Assembly (NCBI RefSeq): GCF_040045035.1
Contig: NZ_JBDZDS010000005.1
Span: 124,001 to 188,000, forward strand
Direction of reading: 5' to 3'
DNA: 64,000 nt
Origin: Pseudaminobacter sp040045035
GTDB lineage: Bacteria; Pseudomonadota; Alphaproteobacteria; Rhizobiales; Rhizobiaceae
The notes under the pieces were generated by a model that was not told the origin of the DNA, made no database searches, and was given only the letters and a program-made list of their open reading frames with translations. Shown here piece by piece: positions 34,001-42,261 of this stretch; position 1 is the first letter of the stretch, and each line of letters opens with the position of its first letter. Position numbers and translations under genes: made by a program.

Positions 34001-34319
34001 CTTCGAGATCGTCAGCAATGGCCGCAAGGCGGTGGCGGCCTTCAAGGAAATGAATCCGCGCATGATCCTGATGGATGTGTCCATGCCGGAGATGAACGGG
34101 CTCGAGGCGACGGGGGCGATCCGCGAACTGGAGGCAGCCTCCGGCGCCCGCGTGCCGATCATCGGGGTGACTGCGCATGCGCTGAAGGGCGACCGCGAAC
34201 GCTGCCTGGAAGCGGGCATGGACGACTATCTGGCCAAGCCGATCAGCCCCAGGGCCTTGCTGGAAAAGGTCGAGCGCTGGGCCGGCCACGAGGGTGATGA
34301 CAGCCGCGCCGCCGGCTGA
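31050..34319 (+). CDS. Hybrid sensor histidine kinase with four PAS domains and two receiver domains
   Basis: A 1089-aa soluble hybrid kinase. No transmembrane helix is visible. Roughly four PAS modules fill residues 20-530 (one has VVINGIKDPIFVKDADLRFVFVNEAF; another VLDELPVSAYVKNADLTFEFVNKMW). The HisKA domain carries His556 in SHEIRTPMNG, then the HATPase_c with NLVGNAVKFT, DTGIGIP and GTGLGLAI. Two receivers follow: the first with Asp845 (VLDYQMPG), the second with Asp1009 (LMDVSMPE) and KPIS. It probably relays to an Hpt protein encoded elsewhere. ATG 31050 follows GGGGGAAA. It sits directly before pstS, where relatives often have phoR, but it does not look like PhoR. Confidence 0.92.
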   Translation: MMDMAGVEGSPALGGAQSDLARVLDAMKMGVVLLDADLKAEIVNSEFYRIWNVSPQDVGVGSPFQALLEISRYDGVYGVADDNWEAYAAQRLAEIRAGDVASREFKRADGRTLIYAVTALSGGRRLVSYYDVSEMKDRETRLAEALNKAQLAEVVINGIKDPIFVKDADLRFVFVNEAFSSLFRCRPQEMLGRTYREFVDVADAKRFEGTERQVLATGELFEVEQNFTQKGQTRTRIVRKTRVSPDGKQNYVAGFLFDVTDIKTRENEAEEARQRLANVLESLPAGVIIYDRDDRFVLANRKLKDSLPAMLDAWVPGQSLRYAIELAHQVGYFRESGDTALDALYDTDAEAWISGYMERYYARHLVSERLNPDERWVKAFDTRADDGTYIGVRVDITELKTRENALRDSMSQIELYRHVLDELPVSAYVKNADLTFEFVNKMWCSFGGISKEDAVGRSDRDFFGDEGVGFARRDLEVLRTGELSEMEETLTHADGSMRHLIAKKSRLVSRDGSVHLIGSSTDISELKQRENELQEAQTRAVLADRAKSEFLANMSHEIRTPMNGVLGMAELLAKSDLDPKQKTFTDIIVKSGNALLTIINDILDFSKIDAGQLVLDPAPFNLAEAIEDVATLVSTRAKEKDLELIVHVAPNLRDLFVGDVGRIRQIITNLVGNAVKFTDAGHVLIDVTGETVDGVAQLRIAVSDTGIGIPAEKLKLVFEKFSQVDSSSTRRHEGTGLGLAITSRLVALMGGQIGVESTEGKGSTFWFTLALPNAGRPEGRKTTPIDVTGARVLIVDDNSVNRAILMEQMTSWTFDACAAESGAEGLKVLQAAADLGIPVDCVVLDYQMPGMTGADMARIMRAIPNLAETPIVMLTSVDQSLVNASFRDLAIDAQLIKPARSSTLLEALVTTIQRRRAIRFAGEIPPPRPAAPIAAGEPLQPAAAVRQRSREARTADHRVDILVAEDNEVNQLVFTQILDETNLTFEIVSNGRKAVAAFKEMNPRMILMDVSMPEMNGLEATGAIRELEAASGARVPIIGVTAHALKGDRERCLEAGMDDYLAKPISPRALLEKVERWAGHEGDDSRAAG

Positions 34320-34632
34320 CAATTCGCGACTCTGGCGCCGGCCTTAGCCGGCGTCATAGTGCTTCATGTCATCAGTCCGGAGCGCGCATCTCGCGGCGCG
34401 AATTTTTCCGGCACGGGGAGCGGCGTGGCGTGAAGCGGCCTCGATTCTGCAAGTTATTGATTCACCTTGATATTCGGCGTGGATCGAGCGGCGCCCAGGG
34501 AGGGCCCCGAACGGCCTGATTTTTGCCGTTACCGCACTGACATCAAACTGTCACGCAACTGTTACATACCGTCGGTAAGGCCTCTGCCGACGCGAAAAGC
34601 GTTGCAACAAATTCCGACAGGAGTCAGGGTTC
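34320..34632. other. Promoter/leader region of the pst operon
   Basis: A 313-bp gap with no gene. It starts with a GC-rich hairpin (CGCCGGC-CTTA-GCCGGCG near 34336-34353) that may end the kinase transcript, and contains the Pho boxes at 34537-34567 about 70 bp before pstS. Confidence 0.6.
34537..34567 (+). promoter_or_regulatory. Pho box array (PhoB binding sites) upstream of pstS
   Basis: Three direct heptamers at exact 11-bp intervals: CTGACAT (34537), CTGTCAC (34548) and CTGTTAC (34559). The consensus PhoB half-site is CTGTCAT repeated every 11 bp, so this is a Pho box with an extra half-site. Confidence 0.85.
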
Positions 34633-35670
34633 ATGACCAGATACTTCCTTATGGCCTCGGCCGCAGCGCTCGCGCTTTCCGCGTCCGCCGGCATCGCCGC
34701 CGCCCGCGACCAGATCCAGGTCGCCGGCTCGTCCACCGTGCTGCCCTATGCGAAGATCGTTGCCGAGAACTTCGGCGAGACCTTCACCAACTTCAAGACC
34801 CCGGTGGTCGAGTCCGGCGGTTCGGGTGCCGGCATCAAGGAATTCTGCAAGGGCGTCGGTGAGAACACCATCGACATCGCCAACTCCTCGCGCAAGATCA
34901 AGGAAGACGAGCTGAAGTCCTGCGCCGAAGCCGGCGTCAAGGACATCCAGGAAGTCCGCATCGGGTATGACGGCATCGTCTTCGCCACCGACATCAACGG
35001 TCCGGATTGGGCGTTGACGCCGACCGACGTCTACAAGGCGCTGGCCGCCCAGATCGTCGTCGACGGCAAGCTGGTCGACAACCCGAACACTAAGTGGAAC
35101 CAGGTCAACCCGAACCTGCCCGACTGGGACATCGCCGCCTACATTCCGGGCGAGAAGCACGGCACCCGTGAAGTCTTCGAAGAGAAGCTGCTCTCGGCCG
35201 GCTGCAAGGCCACCGGCGCGCTCGACGCCATCAAGGCTGCCGGCCAGGACGACAAGGCTGCCGCCAAGACCTGCGTGGCCGTACGCAAGGACGGCAAGGC
35301 TGTCGACATCGACGGCGACTACACCGAGACGCTCGCCCGCATCGCCTCCAACAAGACCGGCGTGGGCGTGTTCGGCCTCGCCTTCTACGAGAACAACGCC
35401 GACAAGCTGAAGGTCGCCACCGTCGAAGGCATCGTGCCGTCGACCGAGACCATCGCCAAGGGCGAATACCCGGTTTCGCGCCCGCTGTTCTTCTACGTGA
35501 AGAAGGCCCATCTCGGCGTCGTGCCGGGCCTGAAGGAATATGTCGACTTCTTCCTCGACGACCAGATGATCGGCCCGGACAGCCCGCTGGCCGAATACGG
35601 CCTGGTCTCCGCTCCGGAAGCCGAGCGCAACGAGCAGCGCGAGGCTTTCGCCGCCGGCAAGACGATGTAA
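34633..35670 (+). CDS. pstS: Phosphate ABC transporter periplasmic binding protein PstS
   Basis: A 345-aa periplasmic protein with a signal peptide ending GIAAA. It shows the PstS ligand signature VAGSSTVLPYAKIVAENF, ESGGSGAGIKEFC and IDIANSSRKIKE, then GTREVFEEK. It binds inorganic phosphate for the PstCAB transporter. It is the first gene of the pst operon, preceded by a three-half-site Pho box. A 14-bp perfect hairpin separates it from pstC, which should favour high PstS expression. Confidence 0.97.
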   Translation: MTRYFLMASAAALALSASAGIAAARDQIQVAGSSTVLPYAKIVAENFGETFTNFKTPVVESGGSGAGIKEFCKGVGENTIDIANSSRKIKEDELKSCAEAGVKDIQEVRIGYDGIVFATDINGPDWALTPTDVYKALAAQIVVDGKLVDNPNTKWNQVNPNLPDWDIAAYIPGEKHGTREVFEEKLLSAGCKATGALDAIKAAGQDDKAAAKTCVAVRKDGKAVDIDGDYTETLARIASNKTGVGVFGLAFYENNADKLKVATVEGIVPSTETIAKGEYPVSRPLFFYVKKAHLGVVPGLKEYVDFFLDDQMIGPDSPLAEYGLVSAPEAERNEQREAFAAGKTM

Positions 35671-35682
35671 TAGACATATCGA

Positions 35683-35716
35683 AGCCTTGGGGCGCCAACC
35701 TCGGCGCCCCAAGGCT
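35683..35716 (+). terminator. Intra-operon hairpin between pstS and pstC
   Basis: A perfect 14-bp stem (35683-35696 with 35703-35716) and 6-nt loop, with no U-tract. It is more likely an mRNA-stabilising or partial-termination structure that sets pstS above pstCAB than a full terminator. Confidence 0.7.
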
Positions 35717-35738
35717 GTCTGCCACCCCGGAGTTGCTC

Positions 35739-37205
35739 ATGTCGTTGATGTTCGTCTTCGCAGCTGTGCTCGGCATCGGCGCCGTCGCCTTCTTCCTTGG
35801 GCGACAGCGCGCCATCGGGCAGGATGACGGCACGGTCAAGCCGCACTCCCGCGCGCATTACCACGGCTGGTGGGCTGCCCTGCTGGCCACGCTTCCGGCG
35901 CTGCTTCTGCTGATTACCTGGGGTGTCGGCTCCAACCTCTATCTAGAAGCCCACATCAAGGGGCAACTGCCCGAACAGACGGCCGAAAGCCCGATTGCCA
36001 GCCGGTCGCTGGCGGCCGGCCTGACCAAGAGCCTGGCCAATGGCCTGCGCCGTCTCGATCCGCAGATGGCGGCCAATCCGCCGGCCAGCTTCGCCGAACT
36101 GCAGCCGCTTCTGGCCGCGCGCGGCGTGGCTCTGGCGCCCGACACCCAGGACTACATGATCCCGATCGCGGTCGACGCCAATCGCACGCAGGACACGCTG
36201 CGCACGGTGGGTGCGGTGGCGATACTGGCGCTGTCGCTGGCGGGTGCGGCCTTCGGCCTTTCGCAGATCCGCGTGCGCGCGCGGGCGCGCAACAATGTCG
36301 AGACGATCGTGCTGTGGGCCCTTCTGGGTGCCTCGACCATCGCGATCCTGACGACCATCGGCATCGTGCTGTCGATGCTGTTCCAGACCATCAACTTCTT
36401 CGAGAGCGTGCCGCTCGCCAATTTCTTCTTCGGCACGGTGTGGGATCCACGCTTCGCCGCCGCCGGCTCGGGCGGTTCGGAAGGCCAGTTCGGCCTGATC
36501 CCGCTGCTGGCCGGCACGCTCTACATCGCCTTCGTCGCCATGCTGGTGGCGGTGCCTGTGGGGCTCATGTCGGCCGTCTACATGGCCGAATATGCCTCGC
36601 CGAGGCTGCGCGCGGTGGTGAAGCCGGCGCTCGAACTGCTCGCTGGCATCCCGACCATCGTCTACGGTATCTTCGCGCTGGTGACGCTTGGGCCCTTCCT
36701 GCGCGATCTGAGCGCGGCCCTTGCCGGCGGCACCGGCTTCATCCAGGCGCAGAGCATCTTCACTGCCGGCCTGGTGATGGGCGTGATGCTGATCCCGGTG
36801 GTTTCCTCGCTCTCCGACGACATCATCACCGCCGTGCCGCGCGCCATGCGTGACGGCTCGCTGGGGCTTGGCGCGACGCGCTCGGAGACGATCAAGCGCG
36901 TTGTTTTGCCCGCCGCGCTGCCGGGCATCGTCGGCGCCATCCTGCTGACGGCCTCGCGCGCCGTCGGCGAGACCATGATCGTGGTTCTGGCCGCGGGCGT
37001 GGCCGCCAACCTGACGCTTAATCCCTTCGAGGCGATGACCACCATCACCGTCAAGATCGTCAACCAGCTCACCGGCGACCTCGAGTTCAACTCGCCGCAG
37101 ACGCTGGTGGCCTTCGCGCTCGGCATCACGCTGTTTGCGCTGACGCTGGTGATGAACATCTTCGCGCTCTACATCGTGCGCAAGTATCGGGAACAGTACG
37201 AATGA
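35739..37205 (+). CDS. pstC: Phosphate ABC transporter permease PstC (long form)
   Basis: A 488-aa inner-membrane permease. The C-terminal 290 residues are the standard PstC core (FFFGTVWDPRF, the EAA-type loop SLGLGATRSETIKRVVLPAALPGI). The N-terminal 190 residues add two further membrane helices and a periplasmic domain, the extended form common in alphaproteobacteria. ATG 35739 follows GGAG; a TTG at 35733 is also in frame. It overlaps pstA by 4 bp. Confidence 0.95.
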   Translation: MSLMFVFAAVLGIGAVAFFLGRQRAIGQDDGTVKPHSRAHYHGWWAALLATLPALLLLITWGVGSNLYLEAHIKGQLPEQTAESPIASRSLAAGLTKSLANGLRRLDPQMAANPPASFAELQPLLAARGVALAPDTQDYMIPIAVDANRTQDTLRTVGAVAILALSLAGAAFGLSQIRVRARARNNVETIVLWALLGASTIAILTTIGIVLSMLFQTINFFESVPLANFFFGTVWDPRFAAAGSGGSEGQFGLIPLLAGTLYIAFVAMLVAVPVGLMSAVYMAEYASPRLRAVVKPALELLAGIPTIVYGIFALVTLGPFLRDLSAALAGGTGFIQAQSIFTAGLVMGVMLIPVVSSLSDDIITAVPRAMRDGSLGLGATRSETIKRVVLPAALPGIVGAILLTASRAVGETMIVVLAAGVAANLTLNPFEAMTTITVKIVNQLTGDLEFNSPQTLVAFALGITLFALTLVMNIFALYIVRKYREQYE

Positions 37206-38521
37206 CCGACATCCCCTTGAACGGCATTGCCAACGGTACCGTTACCCGCCCGCGCCGCGACATCGGGCTGAAGCGTCGCTACGCCGCCGAACGCCGCTTC
37301 CGCCTTTACGGCATCCTGGCGGTTTCGGTCGGCATCGTGTTCCTCGCGGTCATGCTGGTCTCCATCGTCAGCAAGGGCTACACCGCCTTCTGGCAGACGA
37401 CCGTGACGCTGCCGATCACCTTCGACCAAAACATCATCGACCCGGAAAACAAGCGGGCGACCGACCCGAACGTGCTGATCACGGCCAACTATCCCAAACT
37501 GGCCGAGAGCGCGCTGCTGACCAAGCTGGGGATCTCCCCGGACGACAAGGCGGCGGCGCGCAAGCTCAAGGGCTTCCTCTCGGATGGCGTGCGGGCTCAA
37601 CTGCGTGCGGTGGTGGCGGACGACCCGTCGATCATCGGCACCACCCGCAACGTGCCCATCCTCGCCGCCGCCAACATCGATTCCGCCTTCAAGGGCCAGA
37701 TCGACCTGTCGGTCGACGAAAGCCGCCGCAAGGTGTCCGACCAGCAGATCGTCTGGATGAAGCAGCTCGCCGCCGACGGCTCGCTGGCCGAGCACTTCAA
37801 CAAGGGCCTGTTCAGCTTCGGCGCCTCCAGCCGCCCGGAAACCTCGGGCATGGGCGTGGCGATCATCGGCTCGTTCTACATGATGGTGATCGTGCTGCTG
37901 CTGGCGCTGCCCATCGGTGTCGCCGCCTCGATCTACCTCGAGGAGTTCGCCAAGAAGAGCCGGCTAACCGACCTCATCGAGGTCAACATCAACAACCTGG
38001 CCGCGGTGCCGTCGATCGTCTTCGGCCTTCTCGGTCTGTCGGTGTTCATCAACTTCCTCGGCCTGCCGCGTTCGGCCGCGCTGGTCGGCGGTCTGGTGCT
38101 GACGCTGATGACGCTGCCCACCATCATCATCGCCACGCGTGCGGCCCTTGCCGCCGTGCCGCCGTCGATCCGCTCGGCGGCGCTGGGCCTCGGCGCCTCC
38201 AAGATGCAGATGGTGTTCCAGCACATCCTGCCGCTGGCGGCCCCCGGCATCCTCACTGGCACCATCATCGGCCTGGCGCGCGCGCTGGGCGAGACGGCGC
38301 CGCTGCTGCTGATCGGCATGGTCGCCTTCGTGGCCGACTATCCGGGGACGCCGCTGGAGCCGTCGACCGCGCTGCCGGTGCAGATCTACATGTGGGCCAA
38401 CGAGGCCGAGCGCGCCTTCGTGGAGCGCATGTCGGGCGCCATCATCATCCTGCTCATCTTCCTGATGGCGATGAACATCACGGCGATCGTGCTTCGACGC
38501 CGCTTCGAACGGCGCTGGTAG
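37202..38521 (+). CDS. pstA: Phosphate ABC transporter permease PstA (long form)
   Basis: A 439-aa inner-membrane permease with a cytosolic N terminus, one helix (about 38-62), a periplasmic insert of about 160 residues, and the standard PstA core (EVNINNLAAVPSIVFGLLGLSVF; EAA loop ALGLGASKMQMVFQHILPLAAPGI; GLARALGETAPLL). It overlaps pstC by ATGA. The long periplasmic insert again matches alphaproteobacterial PstA. Confidence 0.95.
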   Translation: MTDIPLNGIANGTVTRPRRDIGLKRRYAAERRFRLYGILAVSVGIVFLAVMLVSIVSKGYTAFWQTTVTLPITFDQNIIDPENKRATDPNVLITANYPKLAESALLTKLGISPDDKAAARKLKGFLSDGVRAQLRAVVADDPSIIGTTRNVPILAAANIDSAFKGQIDLSVDESRRKVSDQQIVWMKQLAADGSLAEHFNKGLFSFGASSRPETSGMGVAIIGSFYMMVIVLLLALPIGVAASIYLEEFAKKSRLTDLIEVNINNLAAVPSIVFGLLGLSVFINFLGLPRSAALVGGLVLTLMTLPTIIIATRAALAAVPPSIRSAALGLGASKMQMVFQHILPLAAPGILTGTIIGLARALGETAPLLLIGMVAFVADYPGTPLEPSTALPVQIYMWANEAERAFVERMSGAIIILLIFLMAMNITAIVLRRRFERRW

Positions 38522-38536
38522 GTGGGGACCTGTAAT

Positions 38537-39361
38537 ATGAACATCATGACCGAAACGGCACTCGAAAGCGCGGTGAACGACAAGATGAACGGTACGCCCA
38601 ACGAAACCATCAAGATGCGCGGCCGCAAGGTGAGCGTGTTCTACGGCGAGAAGCAGGCCCTGTTCGACGTCGACCTCGACGTGCGCGAGAACCAGGTGAC
38701 GGCGCTGATCGGCCCCTCGGGCTGCGGCAAGTCGACCTTCCTGCGCTGCCTCAACCGCATGAACGACACCATCGACAGCGCCCGCGTGACCGGCAAGATC
38801 ACCCTCGACGACGAGGACATCTACGATCCCAAGATCGACGTGGTGGAGCTGCGCGCCCGCGTCGGCATGGTGTTCCAGAAGCCGAATCCGTTCCCGAAGT
38901 CGATCTTCGAGAACGTCGCCTACGGCCCGCGCATCCATGGCCTCGCCCGCAAGAAGGGCGACCTCGACGCGATCGTCGAGACCAGCCTGAAGAAGGCCGG
39001 CCTGTTCAATGAGGTGAAGGACCGCCTGCACGAGCCGGGTACCGGCCTGTCCGGCGGCCAGCAGCAGCGCCTGTGCATCGCGCGCGCCATCGCGGTGTCG
39101 CCGGAGGTGATCCTGATGGACGAGCCGTGCTCGGCGCTCGACCCCATCGCCACCGCGCGCGTGGAGGAACTGATCGACGAGCTGCGCCAGAACTACACCA
39201 TCGTCATCGTCACCCACTCCATGCAGCAGGCGGCGCGCGTGTCGCAGCGCACCGCCATGTTCCATCTCGGCCAGCTGGTCGAGGAGGGGGAGACCGACAA
39301 GATGTTCACCAACCCCGACGACAAGCGCACGCAGGACTATATTACCGGGCGCTTCGGCTGA
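38537..39361 (+). CDS. pstB: Phosphate ABC transporter ATP-binding protein PstB
   Basis: A 274-aa ATPase: Walker A GPSGCGKSTFLRCLNRMND (a PstB hallmark), Q-loop MVFQKPNPFPKSIFENV, signature LSGGQQQRLCIARAIA, Walker B VILMDEPCSALDP, H-loop VTHSMQQAARVS. ATG 38537 (MNIMTETALE) is chosen over GTG 38522, because GTGGGG at 38522-38527 serves as its ribosome-binding site. Confidence 0.97.
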   Translation: MNIMTETALESAVNDKMNGTPNETIKMRGRKVSVFYGEKQALFDVDLDVRENQVTALIGPSGCGKSTFLRCLNRMNDTIDSARVTGKITLDDEDIYDPKIDVVELRARVGMVFQKPNPFPKSIFENVAYGPRIHGLARKKGDLDAIVETSLKKAGLFNEVKDRLHEPGTGLSGGQQQRLCIARAIAVSPEVILMDEPCSALDPIATARVEELIDELRQNYTIVIVTHSMQQAARVSQRTAMFHLGQLVEEGETDKMFTNPDDKRTQDYITGRFG

Positions 39362-39408
39362 GCCGCCGCTTGGCCGAACCCCACGCGCAGATTGCGAGGA
39401 CCAGCATC

Positions 39409-40116
39409 ATGGGCAAACACACCGTCACCTCCTTCGACGAGGATCTCGGGCACATCGACCGCCTGCTCAGGGACATGGGCGACCTTGCCGCGGCGATGGT
39501 CAGCGCCTCGATCCAGGCGTTGATAAACTCCGACAACGCGCTGGCCCAGCGCGTGATCTCCGACGATGCGGTGATGGATGCCCGCCAGCGCGAGCTGGAC
39601 GACCGCGCCATCACGCTGATCGCCAAGCGCCAGCCCATGGCGCAGGACCTGCGCGCCGTGGTCGGCGCCATCCGCATGGCCGGCGATCTCGAACGTATCG
39701 GCGATCTCGCCAAGAACATCGCCAAGCGCGTCAACGCCGTGGGCGAGAGCGCCATGCCGCGCAGCCTTGCCCACTCGATCGAGACGATGTCGGCCATGGT
39801 GCTGGACCAGGTCAACGGCGTGGTCGACAAATATGTCTCGCGCGAGCCCGAGGGGCTAAAGACGCTGCGGGCCGCGGACGAGAAGATCGACGTGAAATAC
39901 ACCGCCGTGTTCCGCGAGCTTCTCACCTACATGATGGAAGACCCGCGCAACATCACCGCCTGCACGCATCTCCTGTTCTGCGCCAAGAATCTCGAGCGCA
40001 TCGGCGACCACGTCACCAATATCGCCGAAAACGCCTATTACGTGCTGACCGGGCAGCAGCTTCCGCCAAACCGGCCGAAGCTCGACGAAACCTCGCTGGC
40101 GACGCCGGCGGTCTGA
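39409..40116 (+). CDS. phoU: Phosphate signalling/uptake regulator PhoU
   Basis: A 235-aa all-helical protein made of two PhoU repeats, each with an E/DxxxD metal cluster motif (MAGDLERIGDLAKNIAKR and CAKNLERIGDHVTNIAENA). It links PstB activity to the PhoR/PhoB two-component system and restrains phosphate uptake. It is 47 bp after pstB and 14 bp before phoB, co-transcribed. ATG 39409 follows GAGGA. Confidence 0.97.
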   Translation: MGKHTVTSFDEDLGHIDRLLRDMGDLAAAMVSASIQALINSDNALAQRVISDDAVMDARQRELDDRAITLIAKRQPMAQDLRAVVGAIRMAGDLERIGDLAKNIAKRVNAVGESAMPRSLAHSIETMSAMVLDQVNGVVDKYVSREPEGLKTLRAADEKIDVKYTAVFRELLTYMMEDPRNITACTHLLFCAKNLERIGDHVTNIAENAYYVLTGQQLPPNRPKLDETSLATPAV

Positions 40117-40130
40117 GGCAGAGCTTCCAA

Positions 40131-40823
40131 ATGATGATTGCACCGAAAATCATGGTGGTGGAGGACGAGGAGCCGCTCGGCGTCCTGCTCCGCTACAACC
40201 TGGAATCGGAAGGCTATCAGGTCGAGGTCGTGCCACGCGGCGACGAGGCCGAGATCCGGCTGCAGGAAAACGTGCCGGACCTTCTGGTGCTGGACTGGAT
40301 GCTGCCGGCGGTTTCCGGCATCGAACTGTGCCGGCGCCTGAGGATGCGGCCCGAGACCGAGCGCCTGCCCATCATCATGCTGACGGCGCGCGGCGAGGAG
40401 AGCGACCGCGTGCGCGGCCTTTCCACCGGCGCCGACGACTATCTGGTCAAGCCGTTCTCCACGCCCGAGTTCATGGCGCGGGTGAAGGCGCTGCTGCGCC
40501 GCGCCAAGCCCGAGGTCCTGTCCAGCGTGCTCAAGGTCGGCGACATCATGCTCGACCGCGAGGCGCACCGGATCTATCGCGGCAAGACCGAGATCAAGCT
40601 CGGGCCCACCGAGTTTCGCCTGCTGGAATTCATGATGCGGCATCCGGGCCGCGTCTTCTCGCGCAGCCAGCTGCTCGACAATGTCTGGGGCGAGACGATC
40701 TATATCGACGAGCGCACGGTCGACGTGCATGTCGGGCGCCTGCGCAAGGCGGTGAACCACGGCCGCATGCCGGACGTCATCCGCACCATCCGCGGCTCGG
40801 GCTACGCGATCCGCGAAGACTGA
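40131..40823 (+). CDS. phoB: Phosphate regulon response regulator PhoB
   Basis: A 230-aa OmpR-family regulator. The N-terminal receiver has the acidic pair VEDEEP, phospho-acceptor Asp55 (LVLDWMLP) and Lys in YLVKPFSTPEF. The C-terminal winged helix has VWGETIYIDERTVDVHVGRLRKAVN. It should bind the Pho boxes upstream of pstS, closing an autoregulatory loop. Two Met codons begin the gene (40131, 40134). No phoR is present in this window. Confidence 0.96.
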   Translation: MMIAPKIMVVEDEEPLGVLLRYNLESEGYQVEVVPRGDEAEIRLQENVPDLLVLDWMLPAVSGIELCRRLRMRPETERLPIIMLTARGEESDRVRGLSTGADDYLVKPFSTPEFMARVKALLRRAKPEVLSSVLKVGDIMLDREAHRIYRGKTEIKLGPTEFRLLEFMMRHPGRVFSRSQLLDNVWGETIYIDERTVDVHVGRLRKAVNHGRMPDVIRTIRGSGYAIRED

Positions 40824-40831
40824 GCCGTCGT

Positions 40832-42070
40832 TCAGGCCGCGCCTTCGGTGCTTGCCGGCGCGGCGCCGGGCGCGAATATCTCGCGGTCGACGAAGGTGAG
40901 GGCGTTCATGGTGCAGCCCTCGCGGATCAGCGGCACTTCGTTGGGCTCGATGTCGAAGGATATCTCGCCGTTGTGCTGGCCGCCGGCGGTCTTGGCGATC
41001 GCCTCGCGCAGTGCCGGCTCGATCAGGTCGAAAGCGGTCGCGCCGATGCCGACCAGCGCGACCGGCGCCGGGTCGATCAGCGCAAACAGGCTGCCGAGGC
41101 CGAAGCCGATGGCCTCTCCGGCGACGCGGAAGGCCTCGCGCTCGGGACCGTCGGCCGCGCGCGCCCGGTCGGCCAGAGCCCGTATCTCCTCGTCCGAAAT
41201 GTCGGCCAGGGGGGCCTCGTCCTCGCTCCAGCGTCCGGCGTTGCGCCAGATCGCGTAGTTGCCGGCATAGGCCTCCACGCAGCCGCGCCGGCCGCAGCGG
41301 CACAGTGCCCCGTCGGGCCGGTGGATCATGTGGCCGAACTCGCCGCCCGACGACTGCGTGCCGGTGAACGGCTCGCCCCTCAGCATCATGCCCATGCCGA
41401 TGCCGTGCGAGAGCAGGATGGCGATGAAGTCGTTGCGGTAGCGCTCGGGCCGGCGCCAGCGCAGCGCCACCGCGATCATGTTGCAGTCGTTGTCCACCGT
41501 GACGGGAATGCCGGTGGCGGCTTCGAGCCGGTCGCCGAATTCGAGATGCGCGTGCGGGGTGATCGGCGACCACAGCATAATGCGCGAGACGGAATCGGTG
41601 ATGCCCTGCACGGCCATGCCGATGCGCAGCACGCGCCGGCCGGCGGCGCGGCGCGCCTCGATCTGCCGGCACACCATGGCCACGCAGTCGCCGAGGAGCG
41701 CTTCGCGCGACATGGTCAGCGTGTCGAGGCGGCGCTCCTCCGCCGCGATGACCTGCCCGGAATAGTCGACCACCGCGACCGCGAGAAGGTGGAGGGAGAG
41801 CACAACGGTGACGATTTCGGCGGCATCGGGGGCAAGGCCCAGCGCCACCTGGGGCCGGCCGCGCTTCGAGCTGACTGCTTCCGTCCCCTTGGTCTCGACG
41901 AGGATGCCTTCGGCGATGAGGTCGGCCGAGATCGCGGAAATGGTCGAATGGCTGAGGCCGGTCGAGCCGGCGATCTCGGTGCGGGACGGCTGGCCCGCGC
42001 GCCGCACGGCCGCGATGACCATGGCTCGGTTGCGCTTGCGCAGATCGTCGTGACGGATCGCCGTCGACAT
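40832..42070 (-). CDS. ROK-family transcriptional regulator, XylR-like
   Basis: A 412-aa repressor-type protein: N-terminal winged helix (RKRNRAMVIAAVRRAGQPSRTEIAGSTGLSHSTISAISADLIAEG) and a ROK sugar-kinase-like domain with VDNDCNMIA, HGIGMGMMLRGE and the zinc motif CRCGRRGCVEAYAG. It probably senses a sugar and controls the divergent xylF-type operon. ATG 42070 is chosen because GGGAGG sits at correct spacing, while ATG 42079 nearly abuts it. It converges with phoB, with only 8 bp between. Confidence 0.9.
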   Translation of the reverse strand: MSTAIRHDDLRKRNRAMVIAAVRRAGQPSRTEIAGSTGLSHSTISAISADLIAEGILVETKGTEAVSSKRGRPQVALGLAPDAAEIVTVVLSLHLLAVAVVDYSGQVIAAEERRLDTLTMSREALLGDCVAMVCRQIEARRAAGRRVLRIGMAVQGITDSVSRIMLWSPITPHAHLEFGDRLEAATGIPVTVDNDCNMIAVALRWRRPERYRNDFIAILLSHGIGMGMMLRGEPFTGTQSSGGEFGHMIHRPDGALCRCGRRGCVEAYAGNYAIWRNAGRWSEDEAPLADISDEEIRALADRARAADGPEREAFRVAGEAIGFGLGSLFALIDPAPVALVGIGATAFDLIEPALREAIAKTAGGQHNGEISFDIEPNEVPLIREGCTMNALTFVDREIFAPGAAPASTEGAA

Positions 42071-42148
42071 GTTCGGCATTCCTCCCGGCCCCGTAGCGCT
42101 GAGCACATTCCAGTTCGCACGCCCCGCGTCAACGGTCATACAAGGATA

Positions 42149-42177
42149 TTGACAGAACTCGGGCCATACGCCATTCT
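42149..42177 (+). promoter_or_regulatory. Candidate sigma-70 promoter of the xylF operon
   Basis: TTGACA (42149-42154) is followed after 17 bp by CATTCT (42172-42177). The operator palindrome at 42178-42198 covers the expected transcription start. Confidence 0.6.
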
Positions 42178-42198
42178 TTTTTTCGAGGCTCGAAAAAA
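42178..42198. promoter_or_regulatory. 21-bp perfect palindrome, likely ROK-regulator operator
   Basis: Left arm TTTTTTCGAG, centre G, right arm CTCGAAAAAA. The perfect symmetry, the position next to the candidate -10 element, and the divergent ROK gene make this the likely repressor site. Confidence 0.75.
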
Positions 42199-42261
42199 TA
42201 GCCTCGACCAAGGCCGCAGACCATCGTCATCGCGCCCTGGAGGGGGCGCAGGGAGGAAATC

